Of a stretch of 64,000 bases of DNA, positions 1 through 12,703 are shown one piece after another. The notes beneath the pieces are model-generated. The model had not been told where the DNA came from. It saw only the letters and a program-made list of their open reading frames with translations, and ran no database searches. The DNA is taken from positions 1 to 64,000 of the forward strand of contig JANFOE010002236.1 of the NCBI GenBank assembly GCA_025667525.1, written 5' to 3'. A program made the position numbers and the translations under genes. The stretch's first letter is position 1; each line of letters opens with the position of its first letter. Origin of the DNA: Glebionis coronaria. Taxonomy: Eukaryota > Streptophyta > Magnoliopsida > Asterales > Asteraceae.

Positions 1-1301
1 TAAGAAGTTTAGTGTTGAATTTATACACTAATGCTTACCTTGATTGAGATGATACTCAATCCTAGCAATAGTAGGATTTAATCTCAAAATGATAATACTA
101 CTACCTAGACGTGCTTGACGGAAAGCACTGTTGCACTACTTAATAGTAAAATAAGAGTACTTTACAGTTTGGAAACTTGTTAAGAAGATTGTCAAATAGG
201 TGTTATACTTGCTTTAAACAACCTAGTAATGTACTATGGCGATGCTAGTATTATTATATTAGCACTTGAACTCACATAGACAAAATGAAAATCATCATAT
301 TATTCTAAATCTTTGCTATTTGTGACTTTTTAAAATAAGTATTCTCAAAGTTCACTCAGATGACAACTCAACAGGTCCTTGTGTAAAGTCAATTTCTTGT
401 AACCAAACATGTTAATCATTCTAGGAACATTGGACTTTGACCTTCTAGTAGTCTCATGTATATCTGTTTGTAGGTATTTGGATGATGTAACGTTAAGCAG
501 TTTTACTAAATAATGAATTGATATACTTGGTATGATCATTTTCATTTGTACTACTGTGTTCTTTATTAGCATGTTTAATCCATGAATAATTTAATTATTT
601 CTAAATCATCCATTGTCAGTTGTGGATACGGGAGTATCAATGAATTAAGACAAATATGAGTGTTTTGGTCATATTCATTTGGAATGAATATTAATTGATG
701 ATGCCGCCAAACTCACATATGTTCATTAGATGAACATTCGATTGAGCCAACCTACGAGTATTCACTGCATAGATCGTCGGTCAATGGTGAATCTCGCAAG
801 TGGTTGAATCTCTCATCCTTAGACTTAAGATGCAAGTAGGTTTTTGTATGTGTGGAATGTCAATTTTTGATATGGTTCAACGTTGTCCTAAACAAGGCTG
901 CTATAAAGATCATTTTCAGGTGAGATGTGAAACACATTAACGACACGTGCAGTAAAAAATAGGATTTGTTCCTCCACATGTATTGGAGTTAGATACTACT
1001 AGGCCCCTCGATGAATTGCAGAGATGTATGTGTGGCCACACCCATATGTAATTAAGATGATACTAGATTAATTTGGTAATCTAGTTCATTATCTACATCG
1101 AGAAACAAAATAGTTAAACTAAAAATGACTTTTGATCCATGTCTAAACTTTAACAGAGTATCTGAAATAAAAGGATGACTGATATCTAAACCATTTAAAT
1201 GAGATGTTTAAGAAACTATCCTCATATGTTTTTGGGTGCATTGGCGTGTTGCTAGACGCTAACCTTTGCTTGTATAATTACTTGATTATTATGATGTGTG
1301 C
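1..1301 (+). other. AT-rich non-coding stretch, probably internal part of a non-autonomous LTR element
   Basis: No reading frame longer than about 75 codons is supported, and nothing matches gag, RT or integrase. The stretch ends in a polypurine run (AAGTGGGAG, 1302-1310) directly before a TGTTGG LTR-like start at 1312, as expected for the 3' end of an LTR element's internal region. I infer a LARD-like (large non-autonomous) element whose 5' part lies left of the window. Ordinary intergenic DNA is the alternative. Confidence 0.3.
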
Positions 1302-1311
1302 AAGTGGGAGT

Positions 1312-2012
1312 TGTTGGAGTATGCTCGTGTTATAACAACTAATTATATGGCTAGACACATATGGGCCTATAGGGTCACACACATATACAGTGAGGTACCA
1401 TTTGAATATATCGTGTTTATCGTATTTACTATATATATATATAACCTACGTAATCAGGATCACTATTGAGCTTCTAATGACTAAGTAAAGTACTTAATCC
1501 ATTGGACTAGAACAAACAAACTAAAAGCCCATTTGGGCCCTATAGTGGCCGACCACATAAAAGAAAAGGAAGGGTTTTGTTTTTTGAATAAGTATGAATT
1601 GATTAGGCATTCATTTGTCATTCATTACCATAAACAAGTTACCAAAACATCACCTTTCTTTTCCCTGACCAAAACCAAGAAATTAAATAGCCCTAATTAG
1701 AGGGTTTTGAGGTTTTCATCAACAATCTCGAATCTTGTTCATTCAAGACTTGTTTTCAAGAGTTACGGGGTTATGAACTAGCATCTACGGGGTATACAAG
1801 GACGTGTAGTGTGGATACATCATAGAGGTGATATATTTGGTCATTTTATTTCTTGGTTAGATCATGTGATGATTGTCTCCTTACATCATTTGTTATCTCC
1901 GGTTGTTCTTACTGAATCACGCTACAAAGGTATACTTTTATCTCTGTTTTTATTGATTAATCATATGACTCTATGGATCCGTTAATAGGTGATCTTTCTA
2001 CTGAGTTTATTA
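1312..2012 (+). repeat. Putative LTR of the left-flank element (right boundary unresolved)
   Basis: It starts TGTTGGAGTATGC immediately after the polypurine run at 1302-1310, the usual position of a 3' LTR. No second LTR copy is in the window, so the right end cannot be fixed; it lies somewhere before the Copia-A LTR at 2018. A TA microsatellite lies near 1429-1443. Confidence 0.35.
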
Positions 2013-2017
2013 TTTAT

Positions 2018-2351
2018 TGTACGATATTGTAATTCTTGCTTATGTTCTAGAGAGAAAAAGAGATAGAAAGATGGTGAGAGCACACACACACTTAGAGAGA
2101 GTAAGTATGAAAACACACTTTTACTATTTGTAATATTATGTGAACCACCACCCTCTCCAACTAAGGAGAGGGTGTATATACCCAAGCCTTGTGATGGGCT
2201 TGGGCTTACACAATAGGCCGCCGGCCTCATACAACTCATGGGCTAGGCATGGCCTTGTTTACTTAACTTAATAATACTAGACTACAAGCTATCTCTTAAT
2301 CTATTTTTGGAGTGACCGATCCTTTCTAATACGTAAAACGTATTTCTAATA
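2018..2351 (-). repeat. Copia-A 3' LTR (334 bp)
   Basis: Read on the minus strand it begins TATTAGAAATACG, against TGTTAGAAATACG in Copia-B, so the canonical TG has become TA. It ends ATATCGTACA. A polypurine tract precedes it, as in Copia-B. The U3 start carries the hairpin AATACGT-TTT-ACGTATT. It is related to but clearly diverged from the 318-bp Copia-B LTR. Confidence 0.85.
2149..2181 (-). promoter_or_regulatory. Copia-A LTR TATA box followed by a perfect 10-bp inverted repeat
   Basis: On the minus strand a TATATA box (about 2175-2181) is followed at once by CACCCTCTCC, six bases, then GGAGAGGGTG (arms 2149-2158 and 2165-2174). The same layout occurs in the other LTRs here. The promoter role is inferred from position. 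Confidence 0.55.
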
Positions 2352-5206
2352 ATATCCCCCTAAGGGAGGTCACTCCAAACAAGGGCGTTACTCGAGTTAC
2401 AATAATAAAATAAACCTAGCATTCTATGCTTGTCTTGAGCTCATAGTCTTCGTCTTTCTTTTCTTTTTCTTTTCTGGTGAACATGTTGATGTGATCTTTG
2501 ATATCAATCTTGAGCATTAATCTCTTGCCTTGATCTTGTGCCTCCATCACTTGTGATATTCACATCTTCGTGACTTCATGTCCCACATACTTATACCTTC
2601 GTAATTCTTGAAAGCTTCAGAGTTTGATACAGCGGAAGACTTGACTTTTAGGCATTCTTGAATTTGTTGAAGTATTAAGTGTATACAGTATAAGCATGCA
2701 GGGACGACTACCTCTCGGAGTACGCAATGCCACCGTCTTCAAATGCCGCAACATAAGTAGACACGAACGAAATAGCTTTGAACATTTCATTCTACTTCGG
2801 TAGCATTTTACCTCCGGTCGGTGAAGACCGTTGGACGATATAAAATATCGTACTTGTGGCAAGTAGATTTAATTAAAAATCTCCTTGACAAGATTTCGCG
2901 AGTAAACCCGCTCTCTTTACTCGACCGTCCAAAGCTGACTGAGAACATAAGAGTGAATCATTTGGATAAAATTATCCGCATGATTGAAACCATCAATTCC
3001 AATTCTAAGAACAAGTTTGATTCATTAAAGAATCGCACCATCGTTTCTTTCCAGTTGTCACGAGCTTGATTCATATTGAATCTTGAAAGTTACCTACCAA
3101 GTGCTGTTTGAGGTTAACAGCAGAAGGATTTCCACTCATTACAGTGAACACTAAGGTGTCACTCTGAGTGCTCTGGCAAGATTACTCAGATATTGCATAG
3201 AGGCCTGGCACTTGTTTAAATTCAATAAGAGTTAAACAACTGTTGCTTTCCAGTTATCACAAGTTTGATTCGTAAAGAATCGCACAAGTCACCTACCATG
3301 AGCTTTTTGATATTTGCTCAAGAAGGATTTCTGTCTTCATTGTAAATACTTTCGTATTACTCGGATGTTCAGGCAAGATCATGAAGATTTTGCGTAGGAC
3401 TCTTAAGAACTTTCTTACTTTTCACAGTATGTGAAGAAGCAAGAAAATATGGAAGTGTGTCCTAATGAGATATTTGATGATCTCAAATTGCTCTAGACTC
3501 GATCTTGCATTTTGAATTTTTAGTGATCAGAGGCTGGAGAGGAGTGCCACCTTTTCAATATCAATATATTCGGAGTGAATAAATCGATAGATAATGCGTT
3601 GTCTCCGTGTGAATAAAACAAATACCTTTTGAGAGATATCTGAGTTAGCTGGGATGGGTTGTCCATTGCATCACTGGGTCCATGATGTCTATCTTCAATA
3701 TCGAGCATCATTAAAATGATCTCAATAGCATATGTGTTGACTCGGTTTCTTCCTAAGGTTGTAAGGAGGGCTTCTTTCTTTACACCCTTTATCTTTACAA
3801 TTCTTTTTTCATTCTTCAACCCCTTTAATGCTTACCAATACGTCATAACTAGCACCTTGTTGTGATTGTTCCAGTGCTAACTTAAGTACTTGGTTGGCAT
3901 TCAGCTACATTCACAATCTTTCTCCATCTTTCCTAAGGACTACTATTTCTAGCTATGGAATGTCCTTGGGAAGATTCCTCCTGTTCTAGAAGAATCATTG
4001 GACTTTAACCTATCCTACCATCCTTATGTCACCACAATCTTCATCGTCGTGAAATAAATGGGTTGTGGGTAAGTATATGTCACCATGAAATCTATTTTGA
4101 TATCCAAATCCGTTTTACTCCCCCTTACATATGCCACGATATTCGAAAATATTTCGCACATGTCGGGATGACCCATTACGTTAAATAAAACCATTTTTGA
4201 TTAATCATGTTTCATATTAAATCACATTTTCTCCCCCATATTAAAAATATTAACCCAACCGATATTTTTGATATCAATTGATTTATTAAAGTTTTAACAA
4301 AGTTTTTGGGAAGAAAAATGCAAGTCCGTTTTATCTTCATGATACCAATGTGTGAGATATGATACCGATTTGTAAAACAATCACATTTTCACTATATAAG
4401 AGTAATTTGACAAGGTTGGACCTGATTGATGAGAACATCATATGATAAAATCAAATGGTTCTTGTCGACAGATGTTGGTCGCCTTTTCACATCTGAAGTC
4501 ATCTCTAGACACCACATGTACGATTGGTATTGTTGTCTTGACACCAACTTGTGAACTTGGCACTTTCGGCATCAAAGATTCTGAATTCTTGACAATTACT
4601 CCCTCTCAATTGTTGACCCGTGTTCTATTGAAAGAGTTGTAGTCGTCGTTTGAGTAGCCGCATCGTCGAGTATGTAGATACCAATTGTATATTGATATGG
4701 CTGTAGAGATGATAGCTTCATAAAAACAAGATTTCTCTTGTTTTAACAAATAAATGCATTGATGGGTACATAGATTTGTGTTAGACCAAGTTATAAAGTA
4801 AACTTGATCCCTTACAAGGTTTTAAAGTAAAAATTGCCCGAGAAAATTAATTCCCGTTGAGAGCCAAAGCTTTCATAAGAAATACTTGACTTAAATATGA
4901 AAAACGGGTTGCAGTCAGAAAATAACTACAAGCCATATAGGCATGTTTTACGAAATATTTACAACTTTTGTACGAACTCTATTTATGGCGCCGTGTCAAT
5001 ATTAATCGACATTTATAAGGCCGTAAATATTATCTACCAAAAGACATGCCTTTGAAAAATAAAGTAAAAATATTTTTGATTTTTCTAAATTTTTCAATTT
5101 TTATGGTTTTTGTATGGTTTTATATTTTTGTATTTTGCTTTTGTGGATAAAATATAAACAATATATATAGATGATCACCAAGGATACGGAGAATAGTTTA
5201 CCACCA
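2352..5206 (-). other. Copia-A 3' non-coding region with imperfect 200-bp tandem repeats
   Basis: About 2.85 kb lie between the pol stop codon (5207-5209) and the 3' LTR, long for a copia element. The same sequence in the same order flanks Copia-B's pol (28735-29470 and 37301-38799), so this is a family trait. Around 3052-3420 two imperfect copies of a roughly 200-bp unit lie head to tail. The polypurine tract reads AGGGGGATAT next to the LTR. Short ORFs here are not supported as genes. Confidence 0.75.
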
Positions 5207-6670
5207 CTATTCTTTCGCTTCATCTGCCAATTCCTTTAGAGTCTCGGGCGAGAATGTTCTCAAACCTAGCTTGTTGGCCAAAAATTCCATTCGAGCGCGA
5301 TCTAAAGCCTTTGTGAATATATCCGCTAATTGATCCTCAGATCGGACAAAGTAAAGATTGATCACTCCATTTTACACTTGATCCTTGATGAAGTGGTAGC
5401 GAATCTCAATATGCTTCGACCGGGAGAATTGAACATTGTTTCAGCATAAGGCAATTGCACTTTTGTTGTCACAGTACATCAGAATTTTGTTGAAACCTAG
5501 ACCATAGTCGGTTAATTGCGATCTCATACAAAGAATTTGATTACAGCAACCAGACATAGCTATGTATTCTGCTTTCGTACTTGAAATTGACGCTCTTTTC
5601 TCCTTTTCGATGCCAACTGATTAGTCGATCTCCTACTAATTGCAAAGTTCCACTCGTGCTACGCCTTGTATCTTGACAACCCGCGTGATCCGCATCTTCA
5701 TATGCCATAAGTCCAATCGAAGAGTGCTTCAAATACCAAAGTCCCCGATTAATGGTTCCTTTAATATACCGAAAGATCCGTTTAATAGTAGCTAAGTGTA
5801 GCTTAGTAGGCCTAGTTTGATACCGAGCACACATACATATCACAAACTGAAGATCAGGTCGACTAGCTACGATATACAGAAGGGTACCGATGATTCCACA
5901 ATAAAGTGTCGGATCAACGGCAATCCCATGTGGATCTGCATCTAGCTTAGTTCGTTCCACAATTGGGGTATCCACGGGGTCGCAAGATTCCATCTGATAT
6001 TTCTTAAGAGATTCAAGGGCATACTTGGATTGATTGATAAAGATGCCTCTGGGACTTTGAGATATCTGAAGACCTAAGAAAAATGATACCTTACCCATCA
6101 TTGACATCTTAAACTTGGAAGACATGAGTGTCCCAAACTCATCCGATAAGGTTTGGGTCGAGGCAGCAAATATAATATCATCAACATATATTTGTACCAT
6201 AATCATATCTTTACCTCGTATCTGAATGAATAGCATGGGATCCACCTTGGCTTTAGCAAAGCCTTGCGTAACAAGGAATTGTGATAACAGATAATACCAC
6301 GCGCGTGGAGCTTGCTTCAACCTATAGAGAGCCTTCGTAAGCTTGTACACGTGATTAGGATATTTAGAGTTCACAAAACCATCCGGCTGTTGAACATAGA
6401 CCTCTTCCTTGATTTCACCATTCAGAAATGCCGTCTTCACATCCATATGATAGACGATCATATTCATGTGGGCTGCATAAGCGAGGAATAGTCTAATAGC
6501 TTCCAAACGGGCAACGGGTGCAAAGGATTCCATAAAGTCGATGCCTAATAATTACTGGTATCCACGAGCTACTAGTCGAGCTTTGTTCTTCAATATTCCG
6601 CCTAACTCGTCGAGTTTCACCTTGTAAGCCCATTTCAAAGTGAGTAATTGCACTTGATCCGGGCATGGGA
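5207..6670 (-). pseudogene. pol: Copia-A reverse transcriptase-RNase H (broken)
   Basis: The 330-codon frame at 5541-6533 covers most of the copia RT: the region of LNGE and QPDGFV, an intact [10 protein letters not shown] catalytic box, and the FLGLQIS and NQSKYALE motifs. It then enters RNase H ([16 protein letters not shown]). The reading frame breaks near 5600; the rest of RNase H is recognisable to the stop at 5207-5209, where it aligns with the Copia-B C-terminus. Upstream a stop and a frameshift separate it from the linker. The gene would reverse-transcribe element RNA inside virus-like particles, but this copy cannot make a full protein. Confidence 0.85.
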
Positions 6671-6677
6671 CAGGTTC

Positions 6678-8338
6678 CTATACTTCAAGACGTACAATGT
6701 CATTAAGTTCTTCTTGCATAGCTTCTATGCACCAAGATTGGATAAATACTTGTTGCCACGTCTTAGGTTCAACTTCACTAAGAAAAGCATCAAAATGACA
6801 AAACATTGCGCTTTCTTGTAACTGACTTCGTGTGGATACCGAACGATTAGGGTCACCAATAATAGAATCTATAGGATGATCCTTTGTCCATTTGCTGTCA
6901 TGTTCATGAATCCGTGGATTGGAGTAGACCGTAGTAGGAGCTTCCTCTGAGGTGGACGAACCGACTTGATTAGAGTCGGGAATTGGTACACCAAAGAATG
7001 GAAGTTCACGCATTTGAGCGAATTCCAAATCATGATCATCATCATCCTCTTCATCATCAACAGGCATAACAAGAGTAGTTGATTTGGGTGTTGGTTGAGA
7101 ATTACTTCTTGAGCAATTGCAGGTGAAGACGTATCAGATTGTGCTTCGGTTGCTCGAGCTACAACTTCAGCAACTGGATCTATTACCTCAAATTCTTGAG
7201 CATCAATACTTGCAGGAGTAAAGAATTCAACAAAGAACGGTTGAAACAACGTATCCCATTCATTCCTAGAAGGTGATGTAAATGATGATGAATTAGGGTT
7301 GTTTGGGACAAGACAAGAGCTAATGTTACTGGGTCCCATTTCATGAAGTGCGGGTTCAGAGCTGCTTTGCTTAGAAGCCATAGCCGCCAGCTCATCAAAA
7401 TCAACATTCATAGTTTAGAGGATCTAACGAGAATTAGGATTGTAGATCCGGTATGCATTCTTTGTGGGTGCATAACCAATGAAAATACCAATACCAGCCA
7501 TGGGTTGAAGTTTTCCCAAATTGTCACCATCATTATTTGGATAGCAAAGAGAACCAAATACATGAAGATATGATAAATCTGGTACTTTTCCATGTAGAAG
7601 ATCATAAGGTTTTTTTACCATGGATTTTTTCAAATTAGTGACCGGTTTTGGGTGTAAACTGCTATAGATACTGCTTCTGCCCATAGAAACAATGGAGAAT
7701 TTTCGTAAATTAACATCGTTCGAACAGCTTCCATAAGTGTGCGATTTCGCCTTTCAACGACACCGTTTTGTTGTGGAGTGCGAGCAACAGATGTTTCATG
7801 AGATATGTCAACTTCTTCATAATAATTACGCAAGATTTGATTCATAATTTCGGTTCCATTATCTGTATGAATGCGTCGGACATTAGTATTGAGACGCACT
7901 TGAATCATCTTGAGAAATCCGATGATGAATTTAGGTGCCTCATTTTTTGTTGTAAGAAATTTCACCCATGTAAACCGAGAGTAATCATCGACAATGACGA
8001 GGATGTACTTTTTACCACAAAGACTTTGAACACGGATTGGCCCACAAAGATCCATATGCAAAAAATAAAGTTTCTCTTGGTTGGTGTCTTTAGTCTTCGG
8101 TTTGTATGATTTCTTAGTGCTTTTCCCCATTGTACATGCGGAACACAGATGGTCCTTGTGAAATGTAAGTTTTGGAAGACCACGAACAATTTCATTTTTC
8201 GCCAAATGATTAATAGCGTCAAAGTTAAGATGAGATAACCATCGATGCCATAACCATGACTAAATTCAATGCTTTGGAGAGAAGACACACGGGAGAAGCG
8301 GCCATCATATCTTGTAGAGACAAAGTGTACAAATTATT
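6678..8338 (-). pseudogene. pol: Copia-A integrase and integrase-RT linker (broken)
   Basis: The frame 7630-8205 holds the GAG-pre-integrase end (HLCSAC) and the integrase core: LHMDLCGP (first Asp), HTDNGTE (second Asp) and QQNGVVERRN (catalytic Glu). Frameshifts move the continuation to 7424-7684 (HVFGSLCYP, FIGYAPTK), then 6869-7411, then 6678-7067, the acidic linker that ends with EAMQEELN. At 8338 the gene is cut inside the GAG-pre-integrase by Copia-B; its upstream part resumes near 42 kb. The integrase would insert cDNA into chromosomes, but at least three frame breaks make this copy non-functional. Confidence 0.85.
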
Positions 8339-8656
8339 TGTTAGAAATACGTTTTTAACGTATATTAGAAGTATCGGTCACTCCACAATATTATTAATGT
8401 TGTATAGCTCGTAGTTAATGTGTGCTTATTAAGGTAAGTAAGAAACCGACCCATGGGCTTGTCATGGGTCGGCCCAAGCCCATTAGTGGCTTGGATATAA
8501 ATACCCCTTTCCACCATGGAAAGGGGTTGGTTGTTGATTGTTTGTTTTCCCATTTGAATAAAAACACATATTTCTCTCTCACTTTCTCTCACTAGTTTCT
8601 CTCTCTAGAAATCTTCAACCCACTTCATTGATTCACAAGATTATCAATATTCTACA
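8339..8656 (+). repeat. Copia-B 5' LTR (318 bp)
   Basis: It begins TGTTAGAAATACG and ends ATTCTACA, with TG...CA ends. The U3 start contains the hairpin ATACGTT-TTT-AACGTAT. A TATA box lies at 8496, followed by a CT-rich tract (8573-8606) that may mark the transcribed R region. Confidence 0.93.
8496..8527 (+). promoter_or_regulatory. Copia-B TATA box plus 10-bp inverted repeat
   Basis: TATAAATA at 8496-8503 runs straight into ACCCCTTTCC (8503-8512), a loop of ACCAT, then GGAAAGGGGT (8518-8527). The 3' LTR carries the same structure at 38957-38988. Confidence 0.6.
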
Positions 8657-8658
8657 AT

Positions 8659-8672
8659 TGGTATCAAGAGCT
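8659..8672 (+). other. Copia-B primer-binding site (initiator tRNA-Met)
   Basis: TGGTATCAAGAGCT lies two bases after the LTR. It matches the common plant PBS TGGTATCAGAGC, complementary to the 3' end of initiator tRNA-Met, with one extra A. Confidence 0.85.
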
Positions 8673-8930
8673 ATGGGGTGATTTAAGGTAATGATTTGTG
8701 TTGTTATTTAGTTTTTGATTATATTAGTATTCTTTAGGAAAATCTATCTTGATTCTTGAATTTTTTTGGTGATTTTGTTGATTGGGATTAGTAGATAAGT
8801 ATTGGGTTTTACTTCTTTTAGTAGAAATCACAAAACTTTTTGGGTAATTTGGTAAAAATCTGGGTTTGTTTCTTCATATATTTAGTCGACTGTTACACGA
8901 ACCAGCTTTTTTCCCAGTAAAGTTCTGGAT

Positions 8931-9275
8931 CAAAAAGTTCTGAATCAACATCTTCCGAACCAAAAGTTCCGGATCAAAGAAAGTTCCGAATCAGTTTTCT
9001 TCCGAACCAAAAGTTCCGGATCAAGGAAAGTTCCGAATCAGTTTTCTTCCGAACCAAAAGTTCCGGATCAAGGAAAGTTCCGAATCAGTTTTCTTCCGAA
9101 CCAAAAGCTCCGGATCAAAGAAAGTTCCGAATCAGTTTTTCTTCTGAACTAAAAGTTCCGGATCAAGGAAAGTTCCGAATCAGTTTTCTTCCGAACCAAA
9201 AGTTCCGAATCAAAGAATTCCGAATCAAGTCTTCCGAATCAACACTTCCGAATCAACAATTGTTCCGAACCAAGG
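8931..9275 (+). repeat. Leader tandem array, about 47-bp unit, TTCCGAA core
   Basis: Units alternate TTCCGAACCAAAAG, TTCCGGATCAA and AAGTTCCGAATCAG with a period near 47 bp, about five times, then decay into single TTCCGAATCAA blocks. The array lies between the PBS and the gag start codon. A possible splice donor (AAG|GTAATG at 8688) precedes it and a possible acceptor (TTTTTTAG, about 9308) follows it. Confidence 0.85.
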
Positions 9276-9409
9276 GATATTTTACTTGTTTTTTCGAAGA
9301 TTTTTTAGAGGATTTAATCTTGGTTTCTTACACAAAAACTCAACACAACTCACAACTTTACTTCACTGCTCGATCAACCCATAATCTTTGTCTCTTTAAA
9401 GTGATCAAA

Positions 9410-12400
9410 ATGAATCCGAATTCATTAATGCCTCAAATGACATCACTTACGGATATTTCCGTCATTACGGGAACGGATAATCGCCCTCCAATGCTCGTTA
9501 AAGAAGTCTTTGAAGCATGGCAAGGCCGTATGATGTCATACATTAAGGGAAAACCGACATATGGGAGGCTTATGGTCAAGTCAATTCTAAATGGTCCACT
9601 TGATTATGGTACCATCGTGGTTAATAATGTGACTCGACCACGGGAGTTTGAAGAACTTACACCAGCTCAACAACTTGTTGCCGATGCAGACGAAAAGGCT
9701 CTTCAAACCATTCTCCAAGCTATTCCACATGACATCTATCGAATGGTAAGTCAATATACGATTGCAAAGGATTTATGGGAACGTCTAAAGGTGTTGCTAC
9801 AAGGTACATCTCTTACTAAACAGGAACGGGAATGTCAGTTGTATGATCTGTTTAATAGATTCACGTACAGTCCAGGGGAAACGCTTCACGACTACTACTT
9901 CAGATTCACTACTCTCATGAATGATTTGAATGTATACAATCTCGTGATTGCTCCATTCCAGGGTAACACCAAGTTTTTGAATACTTTACCTCAAGCTGAA
10001 TGGGGTGAGTATATTACCGATGTTAAGTTAACCAGGGATTTGCATAAGTGCAATTTGGATCAACTCTATGCTTTTCTTTAGCAGCATGAGAAACACGTGA
10101 TCATGCACCGTTCGCCTCGAGGTATGTACCCTGATTCATTAGCTTTGATGGAAAATCAACCAAGCTTGTCATACAACAACACTCCTTATATCATGGGACA
10201 CCAAGCCTATCATCCATCACCGTACATGACGCCAAGCTTCCCCCAAAATTCGATTCTGCCGCAACCACCCACCTCACATCAGCAACAATATCGGTTTAAT
10301 ACACCTTCGTCTCAGAGAGAACCACAAGCATCACAATATGCCTTACAACCTCACCCATATTCACCAGCAAGCATTGCACCTTATGCTTAGTCATCATATT
10401 CTTCTTATCAAGAGAATGCAGCATATCCATCAAGCTACTCTGACCACATGAGTATTCCTTCTAGTGCTTATGCAGCTCAACAAGACCAAACAATGTATTG
10501 TGATAATGATGAAGTCCCCATTCCTGAATTCAAACAAGGAACTGACCCAGTTGAAGTGTTAGCCACTATGTTTGCTTATCTCACAAGGACGTTGAGCAAA
10601 CGAGGATTTAGAGGACCAGCTCCTACTAACAATCAGCTGAGGAATTCATCCAATTCTCGACAACATGCTACTATTAAGAATGGCAGGGTAATGGTTCAAC
10701 CTATTCAACCTTATCAGGGGAGACCCACTACATCAACCACCAATGCACGCACGGTCAATCCTACTCCAATGGTAAACACTCCTCCACGGGCTAATTCCAC
10801 AGGAAAGTTGAGAATGATTACATGCTACAACTGTAAGGAAGAAGGTCACATGTTCAGGGATTGCACAAAACCCAAGAGGAGAAGGGATGGTCAATGGTTT
10901 GCAGAGAAGATTTATTTGGTGAACGCTCAGGCACAAGGACAGGAACTTGATGAAGAGGAGCTTGCATTTCTTGCTGATCCAGGGATTGCTGAACAAGAAG
11001 TTGTCACTACACAGAATGCAACATACCAAGCAGATGATCTGGATGCTTACGATTCAGACTGTGAAGAACTTCAATCTGCTCAGGCAGCTCTTATGGAAAC
11101 TATCTCTAGCTTTGGGCCAGAAAAAATATCTGAGGTACTTACTAATACCACTGATAATACCACTGATACTAGTATTCAACCACATCAAGTTGGGCAAGAG
11201 GGTGCTGATCCGAATGAGTCGTCGGTGGTGAGTCATTCAAATGAGGAGACAATCAATGATAGTAATATCAATGTGAGTCCCCAGACTTTGAGTGAATCAC
11301 AACCGGGAGCCATTTCGCATACACATATTCCTGCTCAACAAGATTTGGTCATGGTTCCTGCTACATTACTTAGCCAAATGAATACTGCACTCTTAGAAAC
11401 CCTAGCTAAGAATAAGAATTTGTCTGCTGAGCTTGCTTTGTGCTACGAAAAAGTTCAAACTTTGGAATTAGTTCCTTCGTCCACTTTTCTAACAAATCCC
11501 GAATATGATCATTTTCGAAACAAACAAATGAGTCATTTGCAAGAAATTGAAACCTTAAGAGCAGATCTTTCTAACGAACTTAAAGAAAAAGAGTTAGTGG
11601 TCACTAATTTTCACAAACTTCAAACGGATTTTGAATTACTCGAGTCTAAAAAGAATGAAATTGAAATTAATGCGGCTAATAAGATTAGAAGTTTAGATTA
11701 TTTTCTTTTAAGACAATACGCTGCCTCTCAACTAGTGCACTTATTTGACGCATCGTTTAGAGAGTTTAACTTATCGCGTCAAAAAGGCCTTCCCCCTAAC
11801 CCACGGTATGCAAAACAAGCTTTTATCCATAGTCCAAGACTTTATAATGCAACCCAGTTAGGATTGGTCTTAGACCCGATTGTTATTTTCGATGATCGCA
11901 CAAATAAGGATCTAGTTGATGAGAATCGGTCATACAACTTTGCAAAATATCCCGAGTGTGATTATTTTAAAATGAATCAGGAGCTTGCAAAAACGGATTT
12001 TAGAATTCGCTTCCATATGGATAAAGATCTCATCACAGCACCAACCTACATGTTAAATGAAGAAAACCCTAGTACACTTCCTACACTTGTCAAAATGGAA
12101 GGACCTATGGAAATTCCAAAGGATCTTCCACCTGTTAGCACTGTATGGTTAAACTTGCAAGAGATTAATCAATACTTTGCTAGTTTTGACAAGGTCATTC
12201 TGGAATGTACGACTTCAAATGGCCTAAACGCCGGAGAATGGGCTTTCGAACACATGAACGAGGTGTTTAAGAATGAGATCAATCCGTTTGTCGAAAGTCT
12301 AAAAGGAAGTTTTGCATCTCTTTCGGAAAATCTCGAGTTTGAAATTGCAGAAGTTCAAAAAGTGTTTTATGAAATGGACACCGCTTACGAACTACAATTA

Positions 12401-12703
12401 ATTGAAAAGGAAAAGATTTTATCCGAATATGACCGATTCTTGTCCCAAGTAATTTCGTGTGATGTGCTTACTACTGTGAATGTTAATTATTCGAATGAGC
12501 TTACATCCGCTATGATTAAATGTGATGTTGTGAATATATGTGATGATGTGTGTGATCTCTCTGTAAATGTTGCTGATACTGTAAATGAGGTAGATAATCA
12601 TTCTCGTCACGAGTCTAACGCTGAATTTTTAAAGCTTCAAGATTCTTACAATTTACTTACAAAACGTTTTAATCAACTTGAACAACATTGTATATCTTTA
12701 TAA
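9410..12703 (+). pseudogene. gag: Copia-B Gag: capsid domain, zinc knuckle and long coiled-coil extension
   Basis: I place the start at ATG 9410 (MNPNSLMPQ); the frame before it is leader sequence. The first 220 or so codons resemble the copia capsid domain (tracts near LVADADEKALQTI and LWERLK). A CCHC zinc knuckle (CYNCKEEGHMFRDC) starts at 10823 and would bind genomic RNA. The protein continues for hundreds of residues rich in Glu, Lys, Leu and Asn that look like coiled coil, unusual for copia Gag but also present in Copia-A. Three in-frame stops interrupt one constant frame: TAG 10079, TAG 10388 and TAA 12701. Confidence 0.85.

Noticed and set aside
8931..9275. TTCCGAA array as classical heat-shock elements
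   Set aside because: Heat-shock elements need GAA/TTC blocks separated by two bases; here TTC and GAA are separated by one base throughout.
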